Assembly: GCA_026122225.1 (NCBI GenBank)
Contig: JANEZZ010002700.1
Span: forward strand, 1-64,000
Length of the DNA: 64,000 nucleotides
Direction: 5' to 3'
Source: Heloderma charlesbogerti
Lineage: Eukaryota; Chordata; Lepidosauria; Squamata; Helodermatidae
How positions within the stretch are numbered: the stretch's first letter is position 1; each line of letters starts with the position of its first letter. The notes under the pieces were generated by a model. The model ran no database searches, had not been told where the DNA came from, and was given only the letters and a program-made list of their open reading frames with translations. A program made the position numbers and the translations under genes. Of this stretch, positions 28,855 through 40,275 are shown piece by piece.

Positions 28855-30212
28855 TATTGTATTGACTGGATGCAGCTTAATCCAGACACGACAGAAGTGC
28901 TCTTGGTCAGTCAAAAGGCAGTTGAGGGAATAGGGACTCAACCTGTGTTGGATGGGGTTATGGTCCCCTTGAAAACTCAGCTTCACAGTTTGGGTGTATT
29001 GTTGGATTTAATCCTAAACTCACTGAGAGCCAGTGTGGTGTAGTTGCTAAAGTGTTGGACTGGAAGCCGGGAGATCCGGGTTCTAGTCCCCACTCAGCCA
29101 TGGAAGCTCACTGGGTGACTTTGGGCCAGTCAGACTCTCAGCCCAACCTACCTCACAGGGTTGTTGTTGTGAGGATAAAATGGAGAGGAGGATTATGTAC
29201 TCTGCCTTGGGTTTCTTAAGGAGGGGAAATGGTGAGATAGAAATGTAATAAAACAAACAAACAAACAAACTAAAATAACCTTTTCAGCAGTAGCCAGGAG
29301 TACATTTACACAAAAGCTAAGGCTAGTGAACAAAATGCACTTCGTTCCTGGAGATGTCAAAACTGCTCACAGTGACACATTCCTTAGTTAAATCCCATTT
29401 GGACTGTCATAACACACTCTCCATAGGGCTGCCTTTGAAAAGCATTCAGAAACTTCAGCTGGTCCAGAATGCTGCAGCCAGCCTGTTGACTGGGGCCAGC
29501 TGTAGCGGGCATGTGACTCCCTTGTTACAACAGCTTCACTGGCTACCGGTCTGTTCCTTGGTGTAATACAAAGTCCTGGTTGTAGCCTATAAAACCCTAT
29601 ATAGCTTGAGGCCAGGCTATTTGAAAGACCACGTTTTTCCATATAAGCTTGGCCAGGCTTAAATATCCTCTGGAGAGCCCCTCCTCTCAGGCCTGCCATA
29701 ATCAGAGAGACACATGATGGGAACATGAGAAGGGCCTTCTTGGTGGCTGCTTCCAGGATTTGGAACTCACTGCCAAGGAAGGCTGGGCAAGCTAAAGGCA
29801 CAATCCTATGCATATTTAGATGTGGGAAAGTCCTACAACTCCTGGCATGCTGGCTGGGGAATGCTGGGAGTTGTAGAACTTTTTCTGTCTTGGCATGCTT
29901 GGATTGTTCCCTAAATCTCTATTCTCCTTCCACTGGTAGGCAAAGACATTTTAAACCGACCTGCTGTCCAACAGGAGTGGTTTAAAAAAAAAAAATCTGG
30001 TGGGTACTGTTCTTTCTTTCTTTCTTTCTTTCTTTTTAATGCACTTCAATTTGTCTTTGTCTTTGTGTTTTTATTGGATGTGTTTCCAACAATGAGTGAT
30101 AATATTTTCATTATACCTTCGTCATGTTTTTCCCCTGTACTTTATTGTTAGCCACCTTGAGTGCTACCTTAGTGGAAAGGCAGGATATAAATTGAATTAA
30201 CAACTGAATAAA
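28855..30212 (+). mobile_element. L2-type LINE, 3' part, with a SINE inside
   Basis: The left part encodes QLNPDTTEVLLVSQ, the right part KLQLVQNAAASLLTGAS and QQLHWLPV, both signature phrases of the L2 ORF2 C-terminal region. The 3' tail reads AGCCACCTTGAGTGCTACC and GGCAGGATATAAATTGAAT. Frames are interrupted, and a tRNA-derived SINE at 29022-29272 splits the coding remnant. The tail also holds a (TTTC)n run near 30010. Confidence 0.85.
29022..29272 (+). mobile_element. tRNA-derived SINE with L2-like tail
   Basis: GAGAGCCAGTGTGGTGTAGT, CCGGGTTCTAGTCCCCACTC (B box GGTTCTAGTCC), TCACTGGGTGACTTTGGGCC and CCTACCTCACAGGGTTGTTG are the standard blocks of this abundant lizard SINE. It ends in an (AAAC)n tail. 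Minus-strand and head-only relatives are at 31339 and 31205. Confidence 0.9.
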
Positions 30213-30285
30213 TAGATATTGTGGTAAGAGTGCATCTACTTTTCTGCTTTTCGTTCTCGAGTTACATGGCTTCCATGCGGTTTTT

Positions 30286-30480
30286 CTCTTTCTTTCTTTC
30301 TTTCTTTTTATTTATTTTTATTTATTCAATTTATATACAAAATACTCTAGGCAGCATACACAGTTAAAAGCAGTTTAACAAGAAACCCCACAGTAAAAAC
30401 AATACAGCGTAAAAATGGTATATAACAATCAGCAAAGAGGAACACTGTTTAAAAATGGAGCATTGCTATTAGATATGTTG
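30286..30480 (-). repeat. (TTTC)n plus LINE/SINE tail remnant
   Basis: A TTTC run is followed by TTTATTTATTCAATTTATATAC and AGCATACACAGTTAAAAGC, an inverse LINE tail typical of lizard L2. Confidence 0.55.
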
Positions 30481-31204
30481 GCAGATGTAGGCGATCTGAC
30501 AGCATGAATAGCTTTTCTTGGACAATAATTTGCTACAGTGGATTATTATTATTACTGTTATTATTATTATTAAAGTTAAGTGAAATCTTATCTAAACTGA
30601 TGGATTCCTAGTTTGCTTGGGTTGATCTGAAACAGTAGGGGACTTACCATAGGACTTACTGCCAGTGACAACTTGCTGTCATCTGGCACCATATCAAATG
30701 CACAATGTTTGAAAAACAAATCTGTATGCCTCTTCATTACTGAGAGAAGAAATGCATTAAAAAAGCACTGTCAGTCGCATGGATCCTGATGGGCAGGCAG
30801 TGCTGCCTTTAACTGTACATGGGGATGAGGCTTGTCTGTCAAGGGATGACACCTTTCTCTCCAGTGTTGTTGGTGGCTGTTTCTGAAAATCAGGAGTCAG
30901 ATGGGTAAATTACGATTTGTGCTCCTGTCTAAGATGTCCTGTCAGCAGTGGGGGATGGATGAGGTGAGTCATGGTGCAGGGAATTGACAGACATCAGAAC
31001 AGGAGCCCTTTGGCTTCTGGCCAACATGCATGCTGCTGATATTCAGTTCACTTGGAGATGAATTTGTCCCCAAAGGCAAAACAAAGAAGTAAATGTGCAA
31101 TTAGACTGGGAAACATGATCTCTGCTTTGGACGTTTCAGATAATTTGCATAGACACCCTGATGCCTCCTATGTTGGCAGTGTGGTATCAATAGAGGTGAC
31201 AGAG
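30481..31204. other. No recognised feature
   Basis: The stretch contains an imperfect ATT run near 30543-30572 and otherwise looks unique. Confidence 0.4.
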
Positions 31205-31300
31205 TGAGGTACAGTATGGCGTAGTGGTTAGAATGTCATACTGGGACTGAAGGGGGGAGTCCAAATCCCCAGTCAGGCATGATATTGGGTAGAGGAGGGT
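31205..31300 (+). repeat. tRNA-derived SINE head
   Basis: ACAGTATGGCGTAGTGGTTAG and GAGTCCAAATCCCCAGTC are A- and B-box regions of the 29022-type SINE; the body is missing. Confidence 0.65.
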
Positions 31301-31338
31301 GGCTTGAGGTGACGTGGGTGGCTACTAAGGCTACTAAA

Positions 31339-31557
31339 TTTATATCCGACAATTTGTCCTCTTGCAAGGAACCCAAAGTGGCTTACATAGTCCTTCTCTT
31401 CTCCATTTTGTCCTCACAACAACCCTTTAGGGTTAGGCTGAGAGTCAGTGACTAGCCCAAAGTCACCCAGTGAGCTTCATGGCCGAGTGGGGACTAGAAC
31501 CTGGATCATCGAAGTCCTAGTCCAACACTCTAACCACTACGCCACACTGGCTCTCTA
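31339..31557 (-). mobile_element. tRNA-derived SINE, minus strand
   Basis: AAATTTATATCCGACAATTTG at the left is the tail; CAAAGTCACCCAGTGAGC and CGCCACACTGGCTCTC at the right are the inverse of the head. It is the same family as 29022. Confidence 0.88.
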
Positions 31558-31690
31558 TGACAAACATACATGTCCCATTTATATCATGTATTTCCTCCAT
31601 GGAGCCCAAGGTGGTGCGCATGATCATCCCCATCCCCATCCCATCCTCTCATCTCTTTGAAACTTTGAACACTTTTTTGGGGGGGGGGGT
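31558..31690 (-). repeat. Second SINE/LINE tail, minus strand
   Basis: CCCATTTATATCATGTATTTCC and GGAGCCCAAGGTGGTGCGCATGATC form another inverse SINE tail; a G-run at 31678-31690 closes it. Confidence 0.5.
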
Positions 31691-31699
31691 GTCTGTGGA

Positions 31700-31832
31700 T
31701 CACATTGCAAGTTCAGACATACATGGACTTCAACTACAGATTGCATCCAAGTCCGTGTTCAGTCTGGAAGGTGCGAGCCAGGTAAAATCCTGATAAAAAA
31801 TGAACTGAAATGAATTTCTCATACCTCCCACA
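31700..31832. mobile_element. NA4 hAT-like element, one end
   Basis: CAAGTCCGTGTTCAGTCTGG, AGGTAAAATCCTGATAAAAA and TGAATTTCTCATACCTCCC match the 21551-21700 end; the other end is not found nearby. Confidence 0.6.
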
Positions 31833-33510
31833 GTGGATGGGAGGGGTGGTGGTGGCGGGGGGGGGACTCCCCTCTCAGTTTTCCCCTTCCAAAGTTGTAG
31901 CTCAGTCTACAGCCTCAGAGGGGGAAATCCTCACCATCTTATGGCCCCTCAGAGATTGTCTAGGGGCCAGAAGATTGCTCTCTTTAATATGTTTTTTTTT
32001 CCTGGCACAAACTCCTGACTCCGTAATGTACTTCACTTAGGGCAAAGCGGAGTATTCAAGCTGAGAGAGTGATTAATTTGGTTTGTTGGAATGTTAGACT
32101 GCAGGATGACGGTCATCTCTAGCACATAGTAATTTTGCCAAAGTCCGCAGTACACATGAAAATCCTAATCAAAGACATATACTTCCCTTGTTATAAATAA
32201 TCATTGCCCTGTGTGCAGGCCAGGAAAGAAATCTTTGTTTAGACTGGTGTTACTTAACTTTCTTGGACCTCTGTATTCCTTGTCCATACTTTTCTTTCTT
32301 TTCTTTTTTTTAAAACCTTTTCTCTCTCTAATTTTTGCTATTCAGCTGAGGAAATACAAAGGGCAGGGAAAATATTTCTTAGCACACTCTGAATTCTCAC
32401 TGGATTACCCTGTACAGTGAAATTAAATGCATATGGCATGTGAAAGGGGGAATAGCTTTTAGATTTTTTATGGGGGAAGAAATGGGGGGAAGAATAAAGA
32501 TCAGGTCTATTCCCAGTTCAAAATATTGTCTGCACTTTCCTGTGACTACATGAGATGAGCAGCCTCCTGTCAGTTTCTGCAGAATTCTGTTTTCAGATTC
32601 TTTGACTGCGAGCCAAAGAGCTACTACAGACCCAGGGTCTTGTGCACCCCCAGTGGAATTTATTTTTTCTTTTTCTTTTTCTTTCTTTCTTTTCTTTTTC
32701 TTTTTAAAAAGCCCTCCTATTTGAACATAGGCCCTTCATGCTATATCAAAAATGGCTTTGGAAAATCTACTCAGAGAGCAATCCAGTGGCTCTTAGACAG
32801 AGTCTGGGGGGCCATAGGATACTTTGGATTCCTGGATCTGAAGCTGGAGACAGTGCTCCAACCTTGGACCTGGGAGTCCAAGCTCCCTTCCCCCTTCCTG
32901 TCACAGCTGGCACAGAGAGAACCATGCTGGCTGCCTTTCCAAGCTCAGAAATGCAAGGTCAGAGAGGAAGGAAAGGGAGCAGTTCCATGGGCGCAGAGAA
33001 TCCTCTGGCCACCCCAGCCTCCTTCCCTCCTACTCCACAGAGCCCCAGCTAGATGGGAACAATCACTCATCTATGTGGAAATGCAGGTGACAATCACCTC
33101 CACGCTCCTCCTGCCTGTCAGCCTCTGCGTTTGGAGGTTGATGGGCATCCGGATAGGATTGTGCCCTCAGTGGTTTCCTATGCAAAGGCCAGGGTGAGGG
33201 TGTACTGCCCTGATGGCACCATTGAGCCCGGCAGTTATTATTTGGGCATGGACATGTCATCTTGTTCATCTTCATCTCACACATTTGCTGATCATGCTCT
33301 ACATCTCACAGTGCCCCTGGGTGGGGCAAGGACAGAGGAAAGGAAACTTAGCTGAGCTCCAGGCATGGTTAGCTCCAGTCCCTGCCCACTCAGATATGTG
33401 TCCACATAATTAGTCCAAGAGGTGCAGATCAGGTCCTTCCATATAGGAATCCCCAAAGAATTCAAATCCCTCTTCATAGGAATAATGTGACTCAATGCCA
33501 ATGCATGTAT
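31833..33510. other. Unassigned
   Basis: About 1.7 kb without a recognised transposon. Frames near 32640-33355 start in poly-pyrimidine or run through low-complexity sequence, without splice-bounded exon structure or a familiar domain. Not called as a gene. Confidence 0.4.
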
Positions 33511-34577
33511 GTATGTTGGAGAAATCCACAATTGATTCAAATGAGTTCAGATATCTATGAATCTAACCTGCAGACTTTGCAGTGGAGTGGTGTTTTGCAA
33601 GTCACCCTCACCCTGGTCTTTGCATAGGAAATTCTGCTGTCTGGTTTTTCACCTTGGGGGCGGGGGCATTTGCACCAGTTCACATTAGTTAATGCGAATT
33701 AGCTCATTTGTGTAAGTGTGCCATGGTGTTCCTGCCTATTTACCAGTGAGAATACCTTTTTTATAAGGCCCTTCCCACAGCAGGCATCACCTTCCACCAC
33801 ACACACTGCAATGCTGCCACCAGGACCTTTACCTCAGGTCCAACATCTTTCCTTCTCAAGATGTGAGGACGCACTTGCTTTTTATTCTGACATATTACTC
33901 TCTTATCACATTTAGCCTTTGGTACGCACAAGCCGTGAGATTTTGAAAAGCAAAGAAATATTCATTATTTACAGAATTAAGGTGTTAAACAGAAAATAAC
34001 CACTTTACTGTCCTCCTGCACGTAAGTAATTGAGTTACAGTAATAAGTCACTTTAAAACCTTCTACATATATATCCTCTCTCACACACACACTCAGTCAC
34101 CACTCTAATCCTATAAACAGAGATCCTAGCCACTATTTATCTCCTCACAAGCCCTCCCTATCTCTTCCCTATCTCTTCCCTGTCCATCCCCTATCTAAAG
34201 TCCACAGGCACTGTTCCCCCCCCCACCTTTTCACCTCCCCCCCACTCACTCACTCAGCCAGTCATCTCATATATGCAAATACACCATACCTCCTGTCACT
34301 CATAGACTCATGCTCTAGATATACTTATCAGAAAAATACAGAGTCATAACATTAATGCATAATGCATTAATGCATAATGCAGTATTGGGGGAAAAGTGAG
34401 ATGATGATGATGATATATCTGACATTATATGCACCCTTGTGCTAATGTGAATTAGCACAAGCAGAATGAAATTTTGGTAAATAGAAATCTGATTCCATCA
34501 AGGAGTGGACAACGGAACGAAAGGTGTGCAACACCCCACAAAACACGGATGGAACGAATTAAACAAAATCCTTACAT
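33511..34577 (+). mobile_element. NA1 hAT-like element split by an LTR-like repeat
   Basis: The left part reads TTGGAGAAATCCACAATTG, GAGTTCAGATATCTATG and ACCTGCAGACTTTGC. After the 33717-34351 insertion the right part continues GTGCTAATGTGAATTAGCAC and GGAACGAATTAAACAAAATC. The terminal CATCCCTA has decayed to CATCTGTA. Confidence 0.65.
33717..34351 (-). mobile_element. Solo LTR-like repeat, minus strand
   Basis: This is a relative of 11531-13076 without an internal insertion, about 635 bp. On the minus strand it starts TGTTATGACTC and ends CCATGGCACA. It interrupts an NA1 element. No clear 5-bp TSD is found. Confidence 0.55.
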
Positions 34578-34774
34578 CTGTAACTGCATGTACTTAAAAC
34601 TTGGTTAGAGTTAGGAATAGGGAATAAGTTGATAAGTTGAAGGCCATGTTGGTAAAGACGGGTTTTGAGGAGGGATCTGAAGGTTGGGAAAGTGGTGGCA
34701 CCATGTACATGTTCAGGGAGAGAGTTCCTTGCATAGTGGGAAGGGAGGGTGAATGGAAAGGACAGATAAAAGGG

Positions 34775-35107
34775 AGGACTTCTTCACACAGCACGTCATT
34801 TAACTATGGGATTTGCTACCACAGGATGTAGTGATGGCCGCCAATTTGGATGGCTTTAAAAGGGGGTTGGACAAATTCCTGAAGGAAAAGGCTATCAATG
34901 CCTACTAGTCCTGATGGCCATGTGCTACCTCCAGGACCAGAGGCAGTATGGTACCTCCAGTACCAGTTGCTGGGGAACATGGGTGGGAGGGTGCTGTTGC
35001 CCTGCTTGTGGGTTCCTGGTCTACAGCAGGTTGGCCACTGTGTGAACAGAATGCTGGACGCTTGGTCTGATCCAGCAGGGCTCTTCTTATGCTCTTATGA
35101 AAGAGTC
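34775..35107 (+). mobile_element. CR1-like LINE 3' end
   Basis: GGATGTAGTGATGGCCGCC, GGTTGGACAAATTCCTG, TGGCCATGTGCTACCTCC and GGTCTGATCCAGCAGGGC then CTTATGCTCTTATG form the 3' end of the family also seen at 3504 (minus) and 45758. Confidence 0.85.
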
Positions 35108-35419
35108 ATTTAATAAGGCAGGAGAACTTCATGCCAGGTGAGTATGGTACTGTTGGTGGAGCAGAGGTCATTGGCAGGCAAAAGGCTGAACAGAAAGCAA
35201 CCATTGGTATGAATCATGCATTTCCATGTCCCTCAGCAGCAGCATCTTCAGATTTAATATCCAATACAAGGAAAATGTACAGAGAGCTGATCAGCATCCG
35301 ATCAGGGCTTAGAGGGGCAGCTGATCTGGATCCAGAACGTTGCGGCATTCATCTTTTGCAGAACTACACCTTGTTGTGGCATCTTAACACTCCATGCATC
35401 TGACGAAGTGGGCTACAGT

Positions 35420-35736
35420 TAGGGGTGTATGGATCTTGCTGAATCCATTCTGCTGCGTTTCATGGATTGTTAGGCATCTTTTGTTCCATTGTCCACTCAT
35501 TGGTGGAAATAATTTTTTTTTTCTCTTTAGGGACATATGAGAATTTTGTTCTACTTGTGCAAGTAGCGCAAGTGCAAATTTGTGCAACCCCACCCATTCC
35601 AAAAGTGAAACAACAACAACAACAGTGTGCAAGTCCACACAACTATGAAGAAGCCAGTCTGCTGAGGAATCAGTAGGTCAGATTCATGGAAATCTGGACT
35701 CATTTGAATCCGTTGCGGATTTCTCCGACATCCCTA
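35420..35736 (-). mobile_element. NA1 hAT-like element, inverted
   Basis: It starts TAGGGGTGTATGGATCTTGC and ends TCTCCGACATCCCTA. The flanks GCTACAGT and CCTATAGT match at 6 of 8. GTTGCGGATTTCTCC and ACTCATTTGAATCC near the right end are the inverse of the NA1 left arm. Confidence 0.82.
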
Positions 35737-35862
35737 CCTATAGTCCATGAAAGCTTATGCTAGAATAAATGTGTTAGACTTTAGGGTGCCATGAGATTCA
35801 TTGTTGTCTTATCAAAATCCATCTTTTGAGAAATTGGTACAAACTTGGGAACAGATACTTAT

Positions 35863-35869
<7 letters not shown>

Positions 35870-35903
<34 letters not shown>
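35870..35903. repeat. (CT)n microsatellite
   Basis: About 17 CT units. Confidence 0.95.
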
Positions 35904-35907
<4 letters not shown>

Positions 35908-36134
35908 CACATACAAAGACCCACACCTCCATTTTCAGCATGTGGCTCTTAGAACAACATCTGTTTTGCCCATCATAATTTTGTATGGTTCTTTGCTGCT
36001 ACAGGAATTCCTTGAATAAATAACAGGATTCTAATACATTTGAAACCCTTTGCTTTAGTTGCCTTGGAGAGATTTCTCCTCTCCCACGCCTTTCCCCCAC
36101 AAATCCCTTTCTTCTCCAGATAGTAGAATCTGTG

Positions 36135-36671
36135 TGTCAGGGTGGAAACTGAGCCGATAGAACCCCAGAGCAGTTGTGATTCTGAGGAGGATCAACAATC
36201 CGTGGGAGAGTAGCCAGCTCATCCCTCACAGGCACAGCAGCTGGCAGAGATTCCTCCTGCTGGCATTCCTGAAATAGATAGTGATCCTAGCAGTGAGAAA
36301 GTGCGGGAACGGGTCTTGCTAGACACTCGATGCAGATGCAAGGAGCAACGACTGATGGAGGGAGCAGAAAGGAGGCATAGCACCCATTTGGTGGGCAAGC
36401 AACGGCTGCCTCCTGTGTACCCAAGGGAAAGAGGGAGGATCTCTCCCTAGCGCATAAGTTCAGGGTCTTCAAGTGACTCTCCTTCAAACGGGGATCAACT
36501 CCTACTTGGAGCATAGGCCACTCTGCTGTTCCTTGCTTAGTCGCTGGTGATTAGCATCTGAAAGAGTCATTAAGTTGTAAAAGGATTAAAGCCTTGAAAA
36601 GAATCCTTTCGTCTGTGTCTTGAGTTGGCTATTGGAATCTACTGAGAGAGGCCGCCAAGGCACTCCTGACA
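36135..36671 (+). mobile_element. Solo LTR-like repeat
   Basis: It starts TGTCAGGGTGGAAACTGAGC, ends CACTCCTGACA, and shares CAGAGCAGTTGTGATTCTGAG, GCCTTGAAAAGAATCC and TTTCGTCTGTGTC with the better-bounded copy at 39620. A short-inverted TG...CA edge and a 3' AAAGCCTT region are consistent with an LTR. No matching TSD is found here. Confidence 0.65.
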
Positions 36672-36794
36672 GCCACTTACAGATTGCCAAAAAGGATCAC
36701 ATCCCAAAATGAGGGCAAAAGTTGATACAGATTTGCATAAACCCATTTTGATATGCCTGCCCATTGTTTTGGAAACTAACTGAAAAAATACTGG

Positions 36795-36941
36795 GGATGG
36801 ACAAATCTGTCAGTTCCGCTTTTCTCCCTCATTCCAGGTTTTTAAATCTCTATTTCACTTCTTTCTCTACCAAAAAGAAACTTTAAAAATGTGAGTACAT
36901 TTTGATCAACTGGAACAAAATTCTTACCCATCTTCTCTAGA
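36795..36941 (-). mobile_element. NA3 short hAT-like MITE, inverted
   Basis: GGGGATGGACAAATCTGTCAG, CTCCCTCATTCCAGG and AACAAAATTCTTACCCATCTTC are the inverse of the 27190 blocks. Confidence 0.55.
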
Positions 36942-37140
36942 CCAATTCAACAGGTACAGCTATTCCCAGCATGGAGAGGACCATGTTGTATGTATCTGCC
37001 TGCCATGTAGCTGTTAAAGGTGAGGAGTCCATCAGAAAAACAGAGGTGGCAATGCTAATTTAGAATTACCAACACAGTTGAATGCACTATATATTCAAAC
37101 ACAGCCATTTAAGAGCTAAGCACTCCAAACCCTGGAACTG

Positions 37141-37265
37141 GATGGATGGATCTGTCAGCTTCACTTTCTCCCACATTCGATTGTTTTAATTGCAAGTTGT
37201 TTCTAATATAAAGAAATGCATGGACTTTTGTAAATTCTTACCAAAGATGAAATGAAACAAAATTC
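37141..37265 (-). mobile_element. NA3 short hAT-like MITE, inverted
   Basis: GGATGGATCTGTCAGCTTCAC, TTCTCCCACATTCGATTG and AACAAAATTCTCATCCACCC; the copy lies 200 bp from the previous one in the same orientation. Confidence 0.55.
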
Positions 37266-37366
37266 TCATCCACCCACAGAAAATATCTACCTATCTCTCT
37301 TTTCCAGCATGAGAGTGGTGTCTACCTGGAATATGAATCCAGGAAAAAAAAAAATCTGTGCTCTAG

Positions 37367-37852
37367 TAGGGATGTATGACAAATTCCTTTCAGTTCATTT
37401 CTTAACAGGATTTACCCAGTTCACACCTTCCAGACTGAACACTGACTTGGACTCAGTTTCCAAGCTTGCAATATGATTCATGGACAAAAAAAAGAAAAGA
37501 TAATGTGTTCAACAGCATGCAAGAGCTTTGGCTGTTGGGCTGTATAGAAATGTAATTACTATATCAATAAATAATAAATGTGTACATTTGAAAAAAACAC
37601 ATATGAAAAAATACGTACATTTGAAAAATGCACACAGATATGCTTTGATCAATGGGAGAAGAATGCATACATTTCAAAGATGTGCATAGCTGATGCATAC
37701 ATTTGAAAAAATACGCATGGAAATAGACATGGATTTTCAAGTGAATAGCAAAATAAATTGCAGCTTATAATTCCATATGAACTTGAGTGGGATGAGCTTT
37801 GAGGTGGAATTCGGAGAACTTTGCCAAGCTTGAGTTTTCTGATTTGCAGCAT
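37367..37852. mobile_element. NA4 hAT-like element
   Basis: The left end TAGGGATGTATGACAAATTCC and CTTCCAGACTGAACACTG is the inverse of 21551-21700; the right end GAACTTTGCCAAGC then TTGAGTTTTCTGATTTGCA is the inverse of 20372. A core of ACATTTGAAAAAATACG repeats lies between. Confidence 0.7.
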
Positions 37853-38401
37853 GAGAAACAATGCACGGCGGTACACTGTGTAAGAAGGGTTGTAGTTTAA
37901 TCGCTTTCTTATATCCTTTTATTTATTAAATGTCCAAACAGACATATATTTTATTGAATGAGCAAGTGTTTATGAAAGGAATTACCTAATGGCTGGGATA
38001 TTTTAAGTGAATAAATCTGGTGCAGCTCCATCAAACTTCCACCAGCTTTTTTCTCTTCAGTTTCTGTTTTATCCGATGTTCCTTGTTAGTGTTGCTGCCA
38101 AGCTAGTCCAGCTGTTGGCAAAAGCATTTGTTTGTGTAATAAAATGGCTGTAATCTTTCTCATGTTCTATTTTGGGGCTTTTTTTGGAGGTGTGTGTGGG
38201 GGGGGAGGACCCTGTCTCCAAGTGCATACCAGCTGAATTACTTGGAAGTCTGTTGAAGTTTGTGTGTGTGCATGTGTGTTTGCAATGAGCATTAAACTAG
38301 TTTCTGCTTCTTAGAATTTAGGGGAAGAAAAATCTTGATCCCTTGTGACAGGGATGCAGAAATAAATCCGGGTGCGGGACCATGCCCACTAGTGTCATTG
38401 C
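37853..38401. other. No recognised feature
   Basis: No gene or transposon ends are visible in this interval. Confidence 0.4.
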
Positions 38402-38600
38402 TAGGGATGGGCAAACAAGCAATCTTCGGGATCCCTGGGATTCTCTGAACATTGTCTTGGTGCTCATCTCATGCCTGATTCCTGTTTGCATTTGCGATCG
38501 GTGCTTGCTCTACACGAATGGGAAAACTACAAATCAAATGTGAAATTTGCAAAATTTCCCCCATTTTGCGCAACTTCGCTCATTTGTGCAACTTTCCTCC
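38402..38600 (+). mobile_element. hAT-like element, left end only
   Basis: TAGGGATGGGCAAACAAGC and AAAATTTCCCCCATTTTGCG look like a hAT arm with an AAATTTGC-rich interior. No right terminus is found. Confidence 0.45.
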
Positions 38601-39552
38601 ATAGACTAAAGTGGGGCTGATTCGCTCTTCCACACTAAAATGCAACATCCCAGTTCCACAGCTGTGCTGAAATTGCTCTGAAAAGGCCACATTTCATCAG
38701 CATACAAAAGGACCAAAGGAGTTATCTTGGCGGAAATCAAACAGGAAAGCTGCATCCAGGCATCTCTGCCTGATGAGCCTCATGACATAATGGCCAAAGT
38801 ACCCAGGGCGACCAGGGTTTCAATGCAAAAGAGATCCCCCTAATGAGAAGCAGAGCTTGCAAGGTGTTAATGTGAAATCCCTGCTGATCTAACCATCCTG
38901 TCACTTTCATAAAGGGGGCACCCCAAAGGGCAACTGGGAGGGGAAGGTAAAGAGGCTAATGATCACAACTGCAAGGAAGAAGCAAGCCTGTTCCTTGCAG
39001 AGTCTCCATCTTCAAACAACTCAGAGCTTTTATGACTTGTAAAAAAAGTTGGGACTGTGTCTTGAGGTTGGATCCTTGTCATCTGGCAGGGGTGTGTGTG
39101 TGTGTGTGTGTGTGTGTGATTTATTATCATTCTCCTGTTTATTAGAAAGGTCATTTCCAAAGAGGAAATAGCAATACAACATGCACATCTCTCATTTGGT
39201 GCAGCATAGTTTCTTTTCTTTTTTTACAAGTGCTTTTCTTTTTCTTTTTTGTTCTTTTGCTTCAAACAAACAGCCCAATAACGGCATTGAAGCTCAACCA
39301 GAGCTTAAGTATCACTGCCCCTTCTCAAACACTTTCAGACAAACGATGCACCACTAAAATATGCTAAGAAATCATGCTTCCTGGGAACAGTAATGTAAAA
39401 AGATCAGTGGCTTCATGCTAATGAAAAATAAAGGGCGGATGTATATGTGTGCATACAAACACACACACACACACACCCCTTTTCCTTCACATGCTCAGCT
39501 TACTAGCACTGCGGAACTGAAATGTTTTTAATAGTCTGAAGGCACTTGAGGC
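38601..39552. other. Unassigned, with (GT)n
   Basis: A (GT)n run occupies about 39091-39118 and a short (AC)n lies near 39461; nothing else can be named. Confidence 0.4.
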
Positions 39553-40225
39553 AGCCACCTTGCTGAAGCTAAGCAGGTTTGGGTCTGGTCAGTGCTTGGA
39601 AGGGAGACCACCTGGGAACTGTCAGGGTTGGATCGGAGCCCATAGAGCCCCAAAGCAGTTCTGATTCTGAGCAAGAGATAGAAGCTGTGGGAGAGGAACC
39701 CGCGTGCTGTTCAGAGGTGCTGCTGGAGGGAGAGTCCCTCCCTGCTCACATTCATGAGAGTGGCAGCGACCCTGGCAGGCAAGGGGAGGGACAATTGGAG
39801 CTTCGGGATGCTACACACTGGCGAAGGGACTAGTGGGAGAAGGAGGGCACTGAGAGGAGGCGCTCTGCCCGCTTGGTGCGGCGTCAACAGCTGTGCCCCA
39901 ATGCCCCATGGGAAAGGGGTGGACTTTCGCCTTCTAGCCCTTAAATCCAGAGGTTTCCCGCCTCTGCCTCCAAACGGAGATCAACTGATTTCATTAAGGC
40001 TAGAAACCTCTCGTAGGCAGCTCTCTTAAGCCACCCTCATTAGGCTCATGCAATTAGCATCTGTAAGCATCATTAGGTTGAATGGAAATAAAGCCTTGGA
40101 AAAGAGCCCTATCGTCTGCATGTTGATTCTGGCTACTTGAGGATTTCAGAAGGCAGCAAGGGTGATCCTGACAGGAACCACATGTAGCCGCCTTGAGTTC
40201 CATGATGGAAGAAAGGTGGGATATA
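39553..40225 (+). mobile_element. 5S rRNA-derived SINE split by a solo LTR
   Basis: GAAGCTAAGCAGGTTTGGGTC, TGGTCAGTGCTTGGAAGGG and AGACCACCTGGGAAC are the 3' portion of 5S rRNA (positions about 39567-39619). After the LTR the element resumes with TGTAGCCGCCTTGAGTTCC and GGTGGGATATAAATGTAATA, an L2-type tail. It is a retroposon, not a 5S gene. Confidence 0.8.
39620..40173 (+). mobile_element. Solo LTR with 5-bp TSD
   Basis: It starts TGTCAGGGTTGGATCGG, ends GGTGATCCTGACA, and is flanked by GGAAC at 39615-39619 and 40174-40178. GGAAATAAAGCCTTGGAAAAG supplies a poly(A) signal about 90 bp before the 3' end. The 554-bp length and TG...CA edges fit a retroviral-type solo LTR. No internal genes are present. 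Confidence 0.88.
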
Positions 40226-40275
40226 AATGTAATAATGCTAATAATGCTAATAATGCTAATAATAATAATAATATA
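40226..40275. repeat. (AATAATGCT)n and (AAT)n
   Basis: The A-rich end of the SINE tail has expanded as AATAATGCT units followed by AAT. Confidence 0.85.

Noticed and set aside
32640..33355. Overlapping frames of 100-185 codons that could be an exon
   Set aside because: The longest starts in a TTTC tract. No protein family is recognisable, neighbouring frames compete, and no convincing splice-bounded coding segment is seen.
36135..40173. A provirus with LTRs at 36135 and 39620
   Set aside because: The 2.9 kb between them holds NA3 and NA4 elements and a 5S SINE head, not retroviral genes, and 39620 has its own 5-bp TSD.
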